A stretch of DNA of 64,000 nucleotides from Limnanthes douglasii subsp. nivea (GCA_036936605.1 JAUPFV010000004.1:143946973-144010972), one strand, 5' to 3'; positions 51,023-60,622 are shown, counted from the stretch's first letter. Translations and numbers: made by a program. Notes: generated by a model from the sequence alone, not told the origin.

Positions 51023-51670
51023 CTATTTTACAGCTTCCCAATGCTCTTTTCCGGGATTAGATAAAAATCGACTGACTACTCCGACAACATGAGCAATATC
51101 AGGTCTTGTACAAACCATGGCATACATCAAACTGCCAACAGCTGAAGAGTAAGGTATTTTATTCATTTCTTCCATCTCGCTTTCTTTTGTAGGTGATTTC
51201 TTGGAAGAAAGTTTAAAATGCCGTGCAAGTGGAGAAGTAACAGGTTTCGCTTTGCTCATGCTGAATCTTTCTAAAACCTTCTCAATATATTTTTCCTGGG
51301 ACAACCATAATTTGTTGTTCACCCTATCTCGAGTGATTTTTATCCCAATAATTTGCTTTGCAGGACCCAAATTCTTCATTGCGAAAGATTTGCTGAGCTC
51401 CATCTTCAACTTCTCTATCTTTCCAATATCACGAACAACAATCAACATATCATCCATGTAGAGCATAAGGATGATAAAATTATTTTCAGAAAATATCTTA
51501 ATGAAAACACAATGGTCAGATGAAGTCTTATTATACCCGTGTTCTACCATGAAGGAATCGAACCTTTTATACCACTGTCGTGGGGCTTGTTTGAGACCGT
51601 TCAAACTCTTCTTTAGTTTGCAGACCAAATGCTCTTTATCTTTAGTCTCAAACCCTTTAGGTTGCTTCAT
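51023..51670 (-). pseudogene. Copia reverse transcriptase, main part
   Basis: 215 codons from MKQPKGFETKDKEHLVCKLK. Motifs: LNGLKQAPRQWYKRFDSFM, CVFIKIF, the catalytic box in MLYMDDMLIVV, MKNLGPAKQIIGIKI and YSSAVGSLMYAMVCTRPDIA. The YMDD aspartates are kept. It is the direct continuation of the frame at 51680-52315, from which one TAA (51680-51682) separates it, and it ends at a TAG within the RT-RNase H connection. Confidence 0.93.
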
Positions 51671-51679
51671 GTAAATTTC

Positions 51680-52315
51680 TTATTCCAAATCACCATGGAG
51701 AAAGGAAGTTTTCACATCAAGTTGTTCAACTTCCAAATTCAAGCTAGCAGCTATTCCAAGAACAACACAAATAGATGACATTTTTACTACATGTGAAAAT
51801 ATTTCTTCAAAATCAATACCTTTTCTCTGACCAAATCCTTTGACAACCAGCCGCGCCTTGTATCTTGGTTGTGGATTTCCTTCTTCAGTCTTCAGCTTAA
51901 ACACCCATTTATTGTTGAGTGCTTTCTTCCCTTTCGGTAACTCTACCAAATCGTATGTCTGGTTCTCATGCAATGATTTCATCTCTTCTTGCATGGCTTT
52001 CCACCACTCCTTCTTTTGAATGTGCATCAGAGCTTCTTCAAAACATTCAGGTCCTCCCCCGTCAGTAAGTAACACGTACTCATTTGTTGGGTATCTAGTC
52101 GAAGGTCGACGATCTCTAATGGATCTTCTCAAATGGGGTTCTTCAGTATGATTTCCTTCAACGTCAACTGTTTCTTCAAGGTCGGGAGCCTCGCCATGAT
52201 CTTCATACTCAACTGGAAATGGTGCATCCGTAACTAAGTCAATTTTAGTATTGACGTCTGATTTTGTATTCTCGTCGTTCTTCATATCTCCACGAGTTTG
52301 GTCTTCGAAGAACAC
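51680..52315 (-). pseudogene. Copia integrase-RT junction and RT start
   Basis: Minus-strand frame starting in the second copy of the duplicated segment (VFFEDQTRGDMKNDENTKSD) and continuing through an acidic linker (EDHGEAPDLEETVDVEGNH), RRSIRDRRPSTRYP, then the RT start: EWWKAMQEEMKSLHENQTYD, LNNKWVFKLKTEEG, RYKARLVVKGFGQRKGIDFE, and LDVKTSFLHGDLE just before a stop. The linker and RDRRPSTRYP block appear twice in the element because of the 323-bp duplication; this copy is the one in frame with RT. Confidence 0.92.
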
Positions 52316-52730
52316 AACATCTCTACTTTGAACGAATTTTCTACTTCTTGGATTCCAAAGTCTATAACCAAACTCATCATGTCCGTAACCAAGAAATATG
52401 CATTCTTTGTTGAGTATCTAGTCGAAGGTCGACGATCTCTAATGAATCTTCTCAAATGGGGTTCTTCAGTATGATTTCCTTCAACGTCAACTGTTTCTTC
52501 AAGGTCGGGAGCCTCGCCATGATCTTCATACTCAACTGGAAATGGTGCATTCGTAACTAAGTCAATTTTAGTATTGACGTCTGATTTTGTATTCTCGTCG
52601 TTCTTCATATCTCCACGAGTTTGGTCTTCGAAGAACACAACATCTCTACTTCGAACGACTTTTCTACTTCTTGGATTCCAAAGTCTATAACCAAACTCAT
52701 CATGTCCGTAACCAAGAAATATGCATTCTT
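52085..52730. repeat. 323-bp tandem duplication inside copia coding region
   Basis: GTATCTAGTCGAAGGTCGAC begins at 52091 and again at 52414. AAATATGCATTCTT ends at 52407 and 52730. Both comparisons give a 323-bp step. The copies differ at only a handful of bases (for example GGATCTTCTC/GAATCTTCTC and TTTGAACGAATT/TTCGAACGACTT). 323 is not divisible by 3, so the polyprotein shifts frame. Confidence 0.95.
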
Positions 52731-53361
52731 GGGTTTTCTCATCCAGCTTGGATCTTTCATCTGGAGGGACATGTACGAACGCCTTACAACCAAACACCTT
52801 CAAGTATTTGTAACTTATGTCTTTCCCGGTCCATATTCTTTCGGGAATTGCACCATCTAAAGGAACTGAAGGGGATAAGTTGACAAGATCTACCGCCGTC
52901 ATCAATGCTTCACCCCAGAAGGAATTTGACAATCTTGAATGGGATAGCATACACACGATCTTGTTACAAATAGTTCTATTCATTCTTTCTGCAACACCAT
53001 TATGTTGCGGGGTCTTGGGTACCGATCTCTCAAGCCTGATACCATGAACTATGCAATATTCTTCAAATGGTCCAATGTATTCACCACCATTGTCGGAGCG
53101 AATACATTTCAAAAGTTTTCCAGTTTGCCTTTCAACATTGGCATGCAACTTCTTGAATACTTCTAACACTTGATCTTTGGTCTTCAAAGGATAAGCCCAC
53201 ACCTTTCTGGAATGATCGTCAATGAATGTGACAAAGTATAATGATCCGCCGATAATTCTCTCACCCATAGAACATACATCTGTATGTATTAGATCAAGAA
53301 TATTATTCTTTCTATGTGGTCGTCCTGCTCGAAATGCGACTCTGTGTTGTTTTCCTGCCAA
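52282..53361 (-). pseudogene. Copia integrase
   Basis: Catalytic core with the DDE residues kept: D in LIHTDVCSMGE, D in CIRSDNGGEYIGP about 60 residues later, and E in PQHNGVAERMNRT about 35 residues further on. The tail motifs NSFWGEALMTAVDLVN, LKVFGCKAFVHVP and FLGYGHDEFGYRLWNP follow. The frame enters the first copy of the duplicated segment, then runs out of frame in the second copy and stops. The first codon used here is not a true start: the segment continues the gag-protease frame after a TAA at 53413-53415, 17 codons upstream. Confidence 0.92.
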
Positions 53362-53412
53362 ACAATGAGTGCATTGCTTTAAAGAAATATTTGGAAGATT
53401 CGGTATAAGATT

Positions 53413-54753
53413 TTATTTCGTGAGAATTTTAAGTCCCTTCTCACTCATATGACCAAGTTTGGCGTGCCATAAATTCGCCGATTCTTCATACTTGATCGCA
53501 TTCGCTTCTACTCCACTTGATTGTTTTGTTTGCATATAATACAAACGATCAATCTTCTTACCTCTGGCCACGACCAGATTCCCTTTCTTAAGCTTCCAAA
53601 CTCCATTTCCAAATGTGTTTTCATATCCCATATCATCAAGTTGACCAGTAGAGATCAAATTGATTCGGATGTCTGGAACATGTCGAACATCTTTTAATAA
53701 CAGCTTGCAACCGCTGCTAGTTTCCAGTGTTGCATCACCTCGACCAACAATTTCACATCTTGCCTCATTTCCCATCCTGACAAAACCGAACTCACCACTT
53801 GTGTAAGTGGTCAAAAGACTTCTATCGGCTGTTACATGGAATGATGCCCCAGAATCAATCATCCATGTGTCTTGGCATGCAAGGTTGACATGTCCCTCGT
53901 AAAAAATTAGGTATGTTTCACCATCGTTGGATATGACAGCTGCATTTCCTCTATTGTCTTCATTATTTTCCTTAGCCTCCTTTTCTCTCAGCTTCCAACA
54001 ATCTTTCTTGAAATGTCCAGGTTTATGACAGTAGTTGCAAGTGAAGTCTCCTCTTGACTTTGATCTGCCTCTAAACTTTCTTTTGTTTCTCTTGTCTCTG
54101 GAGAAATGTTTGTTTCTAGTTCTTCCTCTCTCCGTGACTAATGCTTGTCCTTGAGGGTGGCTGAAAGAGCTTTGCTCCGCTCTTCTTTTGCCTTCTCTGT
54201 TGATACTTTCCTTTACCATGCTTAACGTCACATTTCCTTGTGGTGATGAATTGCTAAGAGCAACCACAAGTGTTTCCCAGCTATCCGGTAAAGTACTTAA
54301 CAAAATCAATGCTTGGATTTCTTCAGCTAAGGCCAGCTCCATCTTCATCAAATTATCGAGAATCTCGTCAAATTTCGCCAAGTGGTCAGATACACTTTGC
54401 CCATCATAAAGTTTCAGGTTCACAGGTCTCCTTATGATGAAAGCTTTATTTTGAGCATTTTTGGGCTCATACATTTCTTCTAAATGCTTCCATAATTTGA
54501 AAGCATCAGTTTCTTTTGCGGTGTCGCGAATCGCCCTTGTTTCAACCCACTGTCGAATCACACTAACAGCTTTACGGTTGAGTTTCTTCCAATCTGCTTT
54601 ACTTGTTGCACCTTGTTTGACCCCTTTTAGTTCAACGGGATCAAACAAGTCTTTACAGTACAACAAATCTTCCATCATGGTTTTCCAAATGGAATAATTT
54701 GTTTCCGTGAGTATGATCATGGAATTGCCACCAATATTTGTACGTTCCTCCAT
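53413..54753 (-). CDS. Copia gag-protease polyprotein part, 446 aa
   Basis: Open from ATG at 54753 (MEERTNIGGNSMIILTETNY). The gag N-terminal domain includes WKKLNRKAVSVIRQWVE, AFKLWKHLEEMY and LLSTLPDSWETLVVALS. A CCHC zinc knuckle lies at about residue 240 (CNYCHKPGHFKKDC). The protease active site is DSGA in WMIDSGASFHVTADRS. The pre-integrase motif LWHAKLGHMSEKGLKIL lies at the end, after which a TAA stops the frame. Gag forms the particle that packages the RNA, and protease would cut the polyprotein. The start is supported by a position about 50 bp inside the primer-binding site. This part is intact, but the rest of the polyprotein is not. Confidence 0.93.
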   Translation of the reverse strand: MEERTNIGGNSMIILTETNYSIWKTMMEDLLYCKDLFDPVELKGVKQGATSKADWKKLNRKAVSVIRQWVETRAIRDTAKETDAFKLWKHLEEMYEPKNAQNKAFIIRRPVNLKLYDGQSVSDHLAKFDEILDNLMKMELALAEEIQALILLSTLPDSWETLVVALSNSSPQGNVTLSMVKESINREGKRRAEQSSFSHPQGQALVTERGRTRNKHFSRDKRNKRKFRGRSKSRGDFTCNYCHKPGHFKKDCWKLREKEAKENNEDNRGNAAVISNDGETYLIFYEGHVNLACQDTWMIDSGASFHVTADRSLLTTYTSGEFGFVRMGNEARCEIVGRGDATLETSSGCKLLLKDVRHVPDIRINLISTGQLDDMGYENTFGNGVWKLKKGNLVVARGKKIDRLYYMQTKQSSGVEANAIKYEESANLWHAKLGHMSEKGLKILTK

Positions 54754-54789
54754 TTTTGTACGAAGAAGAAGGATATGGAATTACAAGTT

Positions 54790-54802
54790 GGCTCTGATAC
54801 CA
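54790..54802 (-). promoter_or_regulatory. Copia primer-binding site (initiator tRNA-Met)
   Basis: The minus strand reads TGGTATCAGAGCC starting two bases after the 5' LTR. This is the standard plant sequence complementary to the 3' end of initiator tRNA-Met, and sets the right LTR as 5'. Confidence 0.93.
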
Positions 54803-54804
54803 GT

Positions 54805-55385
54805 TGTAGGGAAAAATAATCCCACGAATGCGGAAGTAAGAACAAACAAGAGAAAAAGAATTTAACGTGGTTCGGCTAATTTGCCTACGTCCACGGGAGA
54901 AAAATAAGAATCAATATAACTCAAAATATTACAGAGATTGGAGTCTCACTCCATACACCAAAGAGTTATACACTCACTTTTCTCACCCCAAATATTATAC
55001 CCCAAAAGAGAATAGTAATCTCACAGATCACTCAAACAAATTCTCCTAAACACTACCCGTATTTCTCTCTCACTCAAAGTGTTTCTCTCTAAATTGTGTC
55101 ACACATAATATTACATAAATGCTACACTCTAGTGAAGTGTTTCAAGTGATTCAAGTGATGCTATCCAAGACCAACTCATGGTCCTAGCAAAACAAAGCTT
55201 ACAAAGGAAGCCACTTATGCTTCCAAATGAAGCTAATGGTTACTTGCAAGAAACCCATTTGCATTAAATGAAAGGAGGTTGCTTGTAAGTCACCCTTCAT
55301 TTAATGCTTAGTTGTTTCTTGTAAGAAACCAAAAGGTAGGGCCCACACTAATAAATGTGTGAGAGAGACGTGAGCAGGCCCTACA
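54805..55385 (-). repeat. Copia 5' LTR (right), 581 bp, TATA box deleted
   Basis: Same ends as the left LTR. The main difference is loss of TTTATA around 55186, where CCTAGCAAAAC replaces CCTATTTATAGCAAAAC, so the promoter box of the LTR that would drive full-length transcription is missing. Confidence 0.95.
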
Positions 55386-55390
55386 ATTTT
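55386..55390. repeat. Target-site duplication (right), ATTTT
   Basis: Partner of 49879-49883. Confidence 0.85.
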
Positions 55391-56110
55391 TAACTTCTAA
55401 AATATGGTGATAAACACCTCATCTTTAAGATATATTGATGTCAATTGGATGATAATTATCGCCTTCGTAAGAATCTCACATTTTTCCATCCCCAGCACAC
55501 CAATCTTGGCCTTTGGTTACTCTCGCTCGCTCTTCAATTCCTTTTCAAGCAAAAGCCATCTTGCACTTTCCTACATGATATCTAAAGTTTTCTCTGCAGC
55601 GACCTAGTCTTTTTCTTTTTGAGCAAAAGAGTCATATTTTGGATTTTATCCATGTATTGACAAAGGGTCCTTTAACACCTTATGTATTTTCAGACGAACG
55701 CTGCATGCTACACTTGATATTTTCTCGAAGCAAAATCATACTATGCATTTCACCTCATGATTCATCATAACATATATCAACTTCTTTCTCAGCCGATTCA
55801 AAAACATGTAAGAAACTTTAACAATGTCCCAGAATTTGACAATATGCAGCTATCAACAACCTTTTTTCATTAGTACATATGCACCCATAGAAATAAAATG
55901 GATCCTTTGTACACAAGTTAAACTCAACAATAACATACACAACATTACAACTTACAATTGTGATATCCCAGGTATGATGATTGATAATGTCTAAGGTGTT
56001 TTCTTCATGGAATATTTTAAAAATTAACAAAATTATTTCTTTCTATCAGACAAATACAATTCATAAATAAACAATAGAAATTATTTTTAAAAAACAAGTC
56101 TTCTAGCTTT
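55391..56110. other. Unassigned sequence right of the copia element
   Basis: Before the insertion this was joined to 49240-49878. The minus strand has a short Lys/Glu-rich frame near 55500-55640 that looks coiled-coil-like, but no family was recognised. Confidence 0.4.
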
Positions 56111-57690
56111 GTTTTCCGCAAATTCATCTATAATTATCATAATCGAGATTATCAATCATATCCTTCTGAATATATATAATTTTTAATCCATTCAACCGAT
56201 CTTGAGATTAGTAACTTCAATTTTGAAAAACTCCTTTCGGCGGATGCAACTGGAACTGGAATTGTCAACAATATCCGATAAGCAATGGATGTATTTGGAT
56301 AATAATCCTCTATTCTTTTCATAAAATTTAGCACACCAACAGCCTTTTTGTTTTCTATTCGCAACACTTCTCTTAGAAGTTTCAACTCCATAAACAATAT
56401 TTTTCCATCTACATTTGAAAGTGCACCATGTGTCAAAAATGTTTCAAGCTTAACACAAGATCTCATCAATTCTTTTTCACTAGTGGACTTAAGATTCTTC
56501 AATCAAACAAAAATCTAAAAGTGTTTTCGTAACTTTGGAACTTGTGGAATCTTGGTTCAATAGAAACAATAACGTGATCAACGATGTTTATGAAGTAATC
56601 CTCTCTAAACCCTTCGTCGTCTTATAATAACATATTGTCACCATCTTTTTCTACATATTCATCAGAATGTTTTTTCATTTTTCTGTTATGTTTTAGCTTC
56701 TCACAAAATGCAGGTTCGATTCCCATCTCATTTGAAATCTCTAGTGCCTGAACTCTTGCTTTCCCAAAACATGTTTCTCTATATTCTCTAAAAAATGAGA
56801 GAAGCCTTCTTAGTTGGAAAATAAAAACATCAATATCCATGTCTTCTAACTGTAATGTCTTGCTTATTATGTTAAAAGAAAAAAGAAGCTCGAGCTAAAT
56901 AATCATTCCAAACAAGAAATTAAACCTTCAAATTCCATGTGTTTAATTTTCAGCAAAATATTAAGCTTCACTTTGATGCATTGGATTATCACTATTTCCG
57001 GCTAGAAAGAATAGAACTTCTCAAATTTTTGGAGCTTGAAAACTTATAGGCTTCACACTATTGATTTGAGTCTCCCATTGAGTTTGTGATAATGGTTTAA
57101 GTGTTAGACCATTCACCATCTCCCTGAGTTTCTCTGCATTCTTAGTTGAAGCTGAAAATAGACAATAAATACGTTGAATAATCCCACAAAAAGATACCGC
57201 TTTTGCAGATGCGGAAGTCATATCACGAAGGATTAGATTAAGGTTATGAAATCCACATGGAGTATAACATTCTCTTGGATTAATTTCAAGTAATATGCTT
57301 CGCACCCGTTTATATTTTCCCTTCATAGTTGCTCCATTATCATAGCTTTATCTTCTCAAATTTGATTTTCAACTTAAGACTAACCAATACCTGTCGTAAG
57401 GTGTCAAAAAGCCATTTTTCTTATGTATCACTGACCATTAAAAATGTAAAAAAAAAACTCTTCAATTTTAGCTGTTTCCCAATTTTTTCGAGCTTCCTAG
57501 ATCACTAAAATCAACGTTTTTATTTTTTTTGTTGTATTCTGCATGACTTTTATCCTCATCATCTTTCATGTTTTCATCTTCAACGATATTTACAAATTCT
57601 TCACCATTCTCACAAGCATCAATCCGAATTTTATTTTCATTGATTTCATCTCCGACAGTCGCAGATCTTGTTACGAACTTAAACATATAA
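56110..57690 (-). pseudogene. hAT-superfamily transposase relic (DUF4371/TTF-type)
   Basis: Minus-strand frames in order: an acidic N-terminal part (57468-57686); a central part at 57021-57326 (NMKGKYKRVRS with NPRECYTPCGFHNLNLIL, and LSQTQWETQINSVKPI near its end), typical of the DUF4371 region of plant hAT transposases; 56622-56840 (VFIFQLRRLLSFF, FCEKLKHNRKMKKH); and the C-terminal dimerisation domain at 56152-56502 (SYRILLTIPVPVASAERSFS-like, then KLKLL). hAT transposases cut and paste elements via their terminal repeats. Frames are broken by stops between segments. No inverted ends could be paired with it confidently. It is 1.2 kb from the hAT element at 58.95 kb, but nothing ties the two together. 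Confidence 0.8.
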
Positions 57691-57918
57691 TTTCCTTGTG
57701 ATTTAATAAACTCTTCATTTTATTTATTTTTTTATCAAGATGCTTATTTTCTACAGTTTATTGGAGGCATGATTTAGAGGGGATATGGGTATGCCGGGGA
57801 CAACCTAAATCAGTGAAATAAATTTAGTATAGTGGCAAAGGTCTCTTCTAAAATATTATAGGTCATGAATTCAAATCTTACTAGATACCAAAGTTTTTTC
57901 AATGAATATTTTGACAAA

Positions 57919-57998
57919 ATTTATTATTTTTTTAACATATTTCATATGAATTTGTAAAATTTATTATTTTTTTAACATATTTCATATGAATTTGTAAT
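57919..57998. repeat. 40-bp tandem repeat, 2 copies
   Basis: TTATTATTTTTTTAACATAT followed by TTCATATGAATTTGTAA starts at 57921 and again at 57961, essentially identical. Confidence 0.9.
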
Positions 57999-58174
57999 AT
58001 TTTATATTTTTCAATTTTATATTAATTGATTTTTTTAATCTATATGGAAACCATATTTTTTATTTAAGAAAATTATTGTACTCATTCTTTTTAAGCAAAT
58101 TAATATCTTAAAGGTATTTAATCAAATTATTGTTTAATTATTTTTTTACAATGAATATTTTTTACGGTTGATAA

Positions 58175-58402
58175 TTTAGATATTATTAAAAGCTTTCAAT
58201 GTGTGAGTAAGAGGAGAATGCATTTACGGTTGGATTGGACTATAATTTTCTTTAGATATTATTAAAAGCTTTCAATGTGTGAGTAAGAGGAGAATGCATT
58301 TACGGTTGGATTGGACTATAATTTTCTTTAGATATTATTAAAAGCTTTCAATGTGTGAGTAAGAGGAGAATGCATTTACGGTTGGATTGGACTACAATTT
58401 TC
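58175..58402. repeat. 76-bp tandem repeat, 3 near-identical copies
   Basis: TTTAGATATTATTAAAAGCT begins at 58175, 58251 and 58327. Each copy continues through GTGTGAGTAAGAGGAGAATG to GGTTGGATTGGACTATAATT. Differences are minimal (one base in the last copy, ACTACAATT). Recent expansion; no coding content. Confidence 0.95.
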
Positions 58403-58509
58403 TTTTAAGTTGTAATCGAAATATTTACATATTTTTAATATGCGATATTAAAATATTTAAGTTTTTATGAATTTTTTTCAATAATATTTTTTCGGCATAC
58501 CCTAAATTT

Positions 58510-58946
58510 TGGAGGCATATCACTAAAAAATAATATTAAAAATTAGGAATATAAAAACATAAAGATTAATAATATATCTTCATTACAGTGAGAAAAAAAA
58601 TTCCATTACAAAAAAGACATTAAAAAATATCTTAAAACTGTGCCGATGGATCTTGTCAAACATAAATAAAAGAAAAAAAATATGAATAAGAGAGCTATGA
58701 TAATTTTTTATTAATCCTAAGCTAGTATTTTTTTAAAAATAGACCCCTTAAAAATTAGAGCCCACGACAACAGCCTAATGTGACTTAAGGGAGAGTCGAC
58801 TTTAGTGAAGGCCCCAATAAAATCTACATTTAACCTATAAGACCCAACTTCTAATCTACTATAGTTGAACATCTCGTTGACAAGAAAAGTCAATGTTAAG
58901 TCAAACCGCACCAATGATTCCCCAAACTAGCCCACGTCTTATGCAG
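58510..58946. other. Stretch without recognisable gene
   Basis: AT-rich, then mixed composition up to the hAT element. Only chance open frames. Confidence 0.4.
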
Positions 58947-58954
58947 CCTGTGAC
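58947..58954. repeat. 8-bp target-site duplication (left), CCTGTGAC
   Basis: Right partner is CTTGTGAC at 61937-61944, seven of eight bases equal. An 8-bp duplication is the hAT signature. Confidence 0.8.
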
Positions 58955-58967
58955 TAGGGGTGGCAAA
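58955..58967 (+). repeat. hAT left terminal inverted repeat
   Basis: TAGGGGTGGCAAA. The match with the reverse complement of the right end continues after one mismatch (TGGT versus CGGT) for about 17 bp in all. Confidence 0.85.
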
Positions 58968-59012
58968 TGGTTCTGGAACCGCGGTTCAAAGCTGACAATC
59001 TGTTTATGAATT

Positions 59013-59150
59013 GGCGGTTTAATTGCGAAACTGGTCCATTAGGACTGCAAACCGGCAGGATCGCCAAACCGGCAGGACCGCATAAGGAGTAAACCGGCAG
59101 GACCGCAAACCATTAGGACTGCAAACCGGCAGGACTGCGAAATCACTGTT
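59013..59150 (+). repeat. hAT left subterminal array
   Basis: Several copies of a roughly 16-bp motif (AAACCGGCAGGACCGC and variants AGGACTGC, AGGATCGC). Subterminal repeats of hAT elements bind transposase. The first 98 bp (59013-59110) recur in the same orientation near the other end. Confidence 0.85.
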
Positions 59151-59637
59151 TATTTGTAAAAAACCGCGGTTTATTGGTAAATATTATAAATGTTTTATTT
59201 ATTTTATAACCAAAATGTTATATTTAAAAAATATTGAGATATTGCATATTATTATAGAATTATTATTACATTTTGGTTAATATTAATTTGTTTTGGTTAT
59301 TAATATTTTAAGTGTTGTAATTATTATATAGTCCAAAATTTTAAATATTACTTATGTTATTATCACATTTTGAATATTATTATTATGTTTTTAGATCTAA
59401 TATTAGTAGTGTTGATTTTAATATTACAAACCAAAACTATATCTTATCATGTTAAAATATTACAAATTTTATGGTTATAATTTTCATATTACATTTTGAA
59501 TTTTATTACTGTGATTTGGTTTTAAATATTACAAGCCTTTGTTATTATTTTTTAAACAAAAATCATATTTTATCATGCAAAAATATTACAAGTTATATTT
59601 ATTATTTTTAATATGACATTTTAAATTTTATTATTGT

Positions 59638-59993
59638 GATTAGGTTTTAAATATTACAAGTGTTATTTATTATTTTTAAGTTATATTGTTATAATTTTAA
59701 TATTACATTTTGAATTTTATTATTGTGATTAGGTTTAAAATATTACAAGTGTTATTTATTATTTTTAAGTTATATTGTTATAATTTTAATATTACATTTT
59801 GAATTTTATTATTCTGATTTGGTTTTAAATATAACAAGTGTTATTTATTATTTTTAAGTTATATTGTTATAATTTTAATATTACATTTTGAATTTTATTA
59901 TTGTGATTTGGTTTTAAATATTACAAATGCTATTTATTATTTTTTAAACCAAAATCATATTTTATCATGCTAAAATATTACAAGTTATATTAA
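59638..59993. repeat. 89-bp AT-rich tandem array inside the hAT element
   Basis: GATTAGGTTT or GATTTGGTTT starts at 59638, 59727, 59816 and 59905, exactly 89 bp apart. Each unit contains ATTACAAGTGTTATTTATTA and TAATATTACATTTTGAATTT. More diverged copies lie to the left (59.4-59.6 kb) and a broken copy to the right. Confidence 0.9.
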
Positions 59994-60103
59994 GATATAT
60001 TTAATATTACAAATGCTAAAATATTACAAGTCATATTAAAATATTTAATATTACAAATGCTAAAACATTACAAGTTATATTAAAATATTTAATATTACAA
60101 TTG

Positions 60104-60622
60104 CTAAAATACATTTTTTAGTCTCTTGTCGCTAACCACTTTTTTAAGTCGCAAAACTTTCTCAACAGTAACTGCAATTTGTAATGGATCTCCCAAAACT
60201 TGTCCTCGAGTCTCACGATTAACCTTACTTAACGCAGCAGCAATCAAATCCACCATCTTTGTCTTCGTACTAAGACTTTGTTTAGGAACAACGGTCTTAC
60301 TCTTAGTTATAGTTGGGTGTTTGACACTTTGTGTCACCTTGTCGACCATTTTAGAACTAAAAGTTGGTTTGGCGGTCTTACTCAAAGTCGTACGTGTAGT
60401 ACTAACAAGTTTGACGCTTTGCCTCTCCTTATCGGAAATTTTCAAACTAAAATTTTGTTTGAGGGTCTTACTCATATTCGTAGGTTCAGTGGCACATTTG
60501 ATGCGTCGTGTGACCCAATTTTTTTTTTTGAAAATTTCGAAAAAAAAGAACTGTCCGGATGCCTGAATGTGAAATTCGGACCATCCGGACATTCGTCCGG
60601 ATGGTCCGGACATGCTGCGCAA
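60104..60622 (-). CDS. Unidentified ORF inside the hAT element, 172 aa
   Basis: Minus-strand frame from ATG at 60622 (MRSMSGPSGRMSGWSEF). The first 40 codons are encoded by the palindrome-rich GC segment, followed by a phenylalanine-rich then basic region. The rest is Lys/Thr/Ser-rich with a loosely repeated pattern: SKTLKQNFSLKISDKERQSV, then SKTAKPTFSSKMVDKVTQSV, then SKTVVPKQSLSTKTKMVDLI. The end is more globular (VNRETRGQVLGDPLQIAVTV). No hAT transposase, BED finger or known domain is visible. The opposite strand is also open over much of the span (60126-60566 and 60278-60634), so coding status is uncertain. A basic nuclear protein or an exon of a longer gene is possible. Confidence 0.4.
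   Translation of the reverse strand: MRSMSGPSGRMSGWSEFHIQASGQFFFFEIFKKKNWVTRRIKCATEPTNMSKTLKQNFSLKISDKERQSVKLVSTTRTTLSKTAKPTFSSKMVDKVTQSVKHPTITKSKTVVPKQSLSTKTKMVDLIAAALSKVNRETRGQVLGDPLQIAVTVEKVLRLKKVVSDKRLKNVF
60578..60607. other. Perfect hairpin 1 in hAT (13-bp stem, 4-bp loop)
   Basis: GGACCATCCGGAC, loop ATTC, GTCCGGATGGTCC. It lies at the start of the unidentified ORF. Confidence 0.9.

Larger units (their letters stand above)
49884..55385 (-). mobile_element. Structurally complete Ty1/copia retrotransposon (TNT1-94-like)
   Basis: 5502 bp between ATTTT duplications. It has two LTRs with TG...CA ends, an initiator-Met primer-binding site inside the right LTR and a polypurine tract inside the left LTR. 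One minus-strand polyprotein frame runs gag-protease-integrase-RT-RNase H, the copia order. It is inactive: in-frame stops at 53413-53415, 51680-51682, 51023-51025 and 51005-51007, and a 323-bp tandem duplication (52085-52730) shifts frame between integrase and RT. The two LTRs differ by eye at about 15 substitutions and two indels over some 580 bp, so insertion is fairly recent. Wording of the RNase H end suggests the Tork/TNT1 group. Confidence 0.95.
57787..58502. repeat. Short inverted pair GGGTATGCCG / CGGCATACCC
   Basis: GGGTATGCCG at 57787-57796 and its exact reverse complement at 58493-58502, each near a GGAGGCAT motif. They enclose the 40-bp and 76-bp arrays. This could mark the ends of a small decayed DNA element or the end region of the hAT relic. 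Confidence 0.4.

Noticed and set aside
52587..52883. Plus-strand 98-codon frame within the copia element
   Set aside because: Antisense of the integrase C-terminal region; no independent support.
54188..54409. Plus-strand frame with Ser/Leu-rich translation
   Set aside because: Antisense of the copia gag domain.
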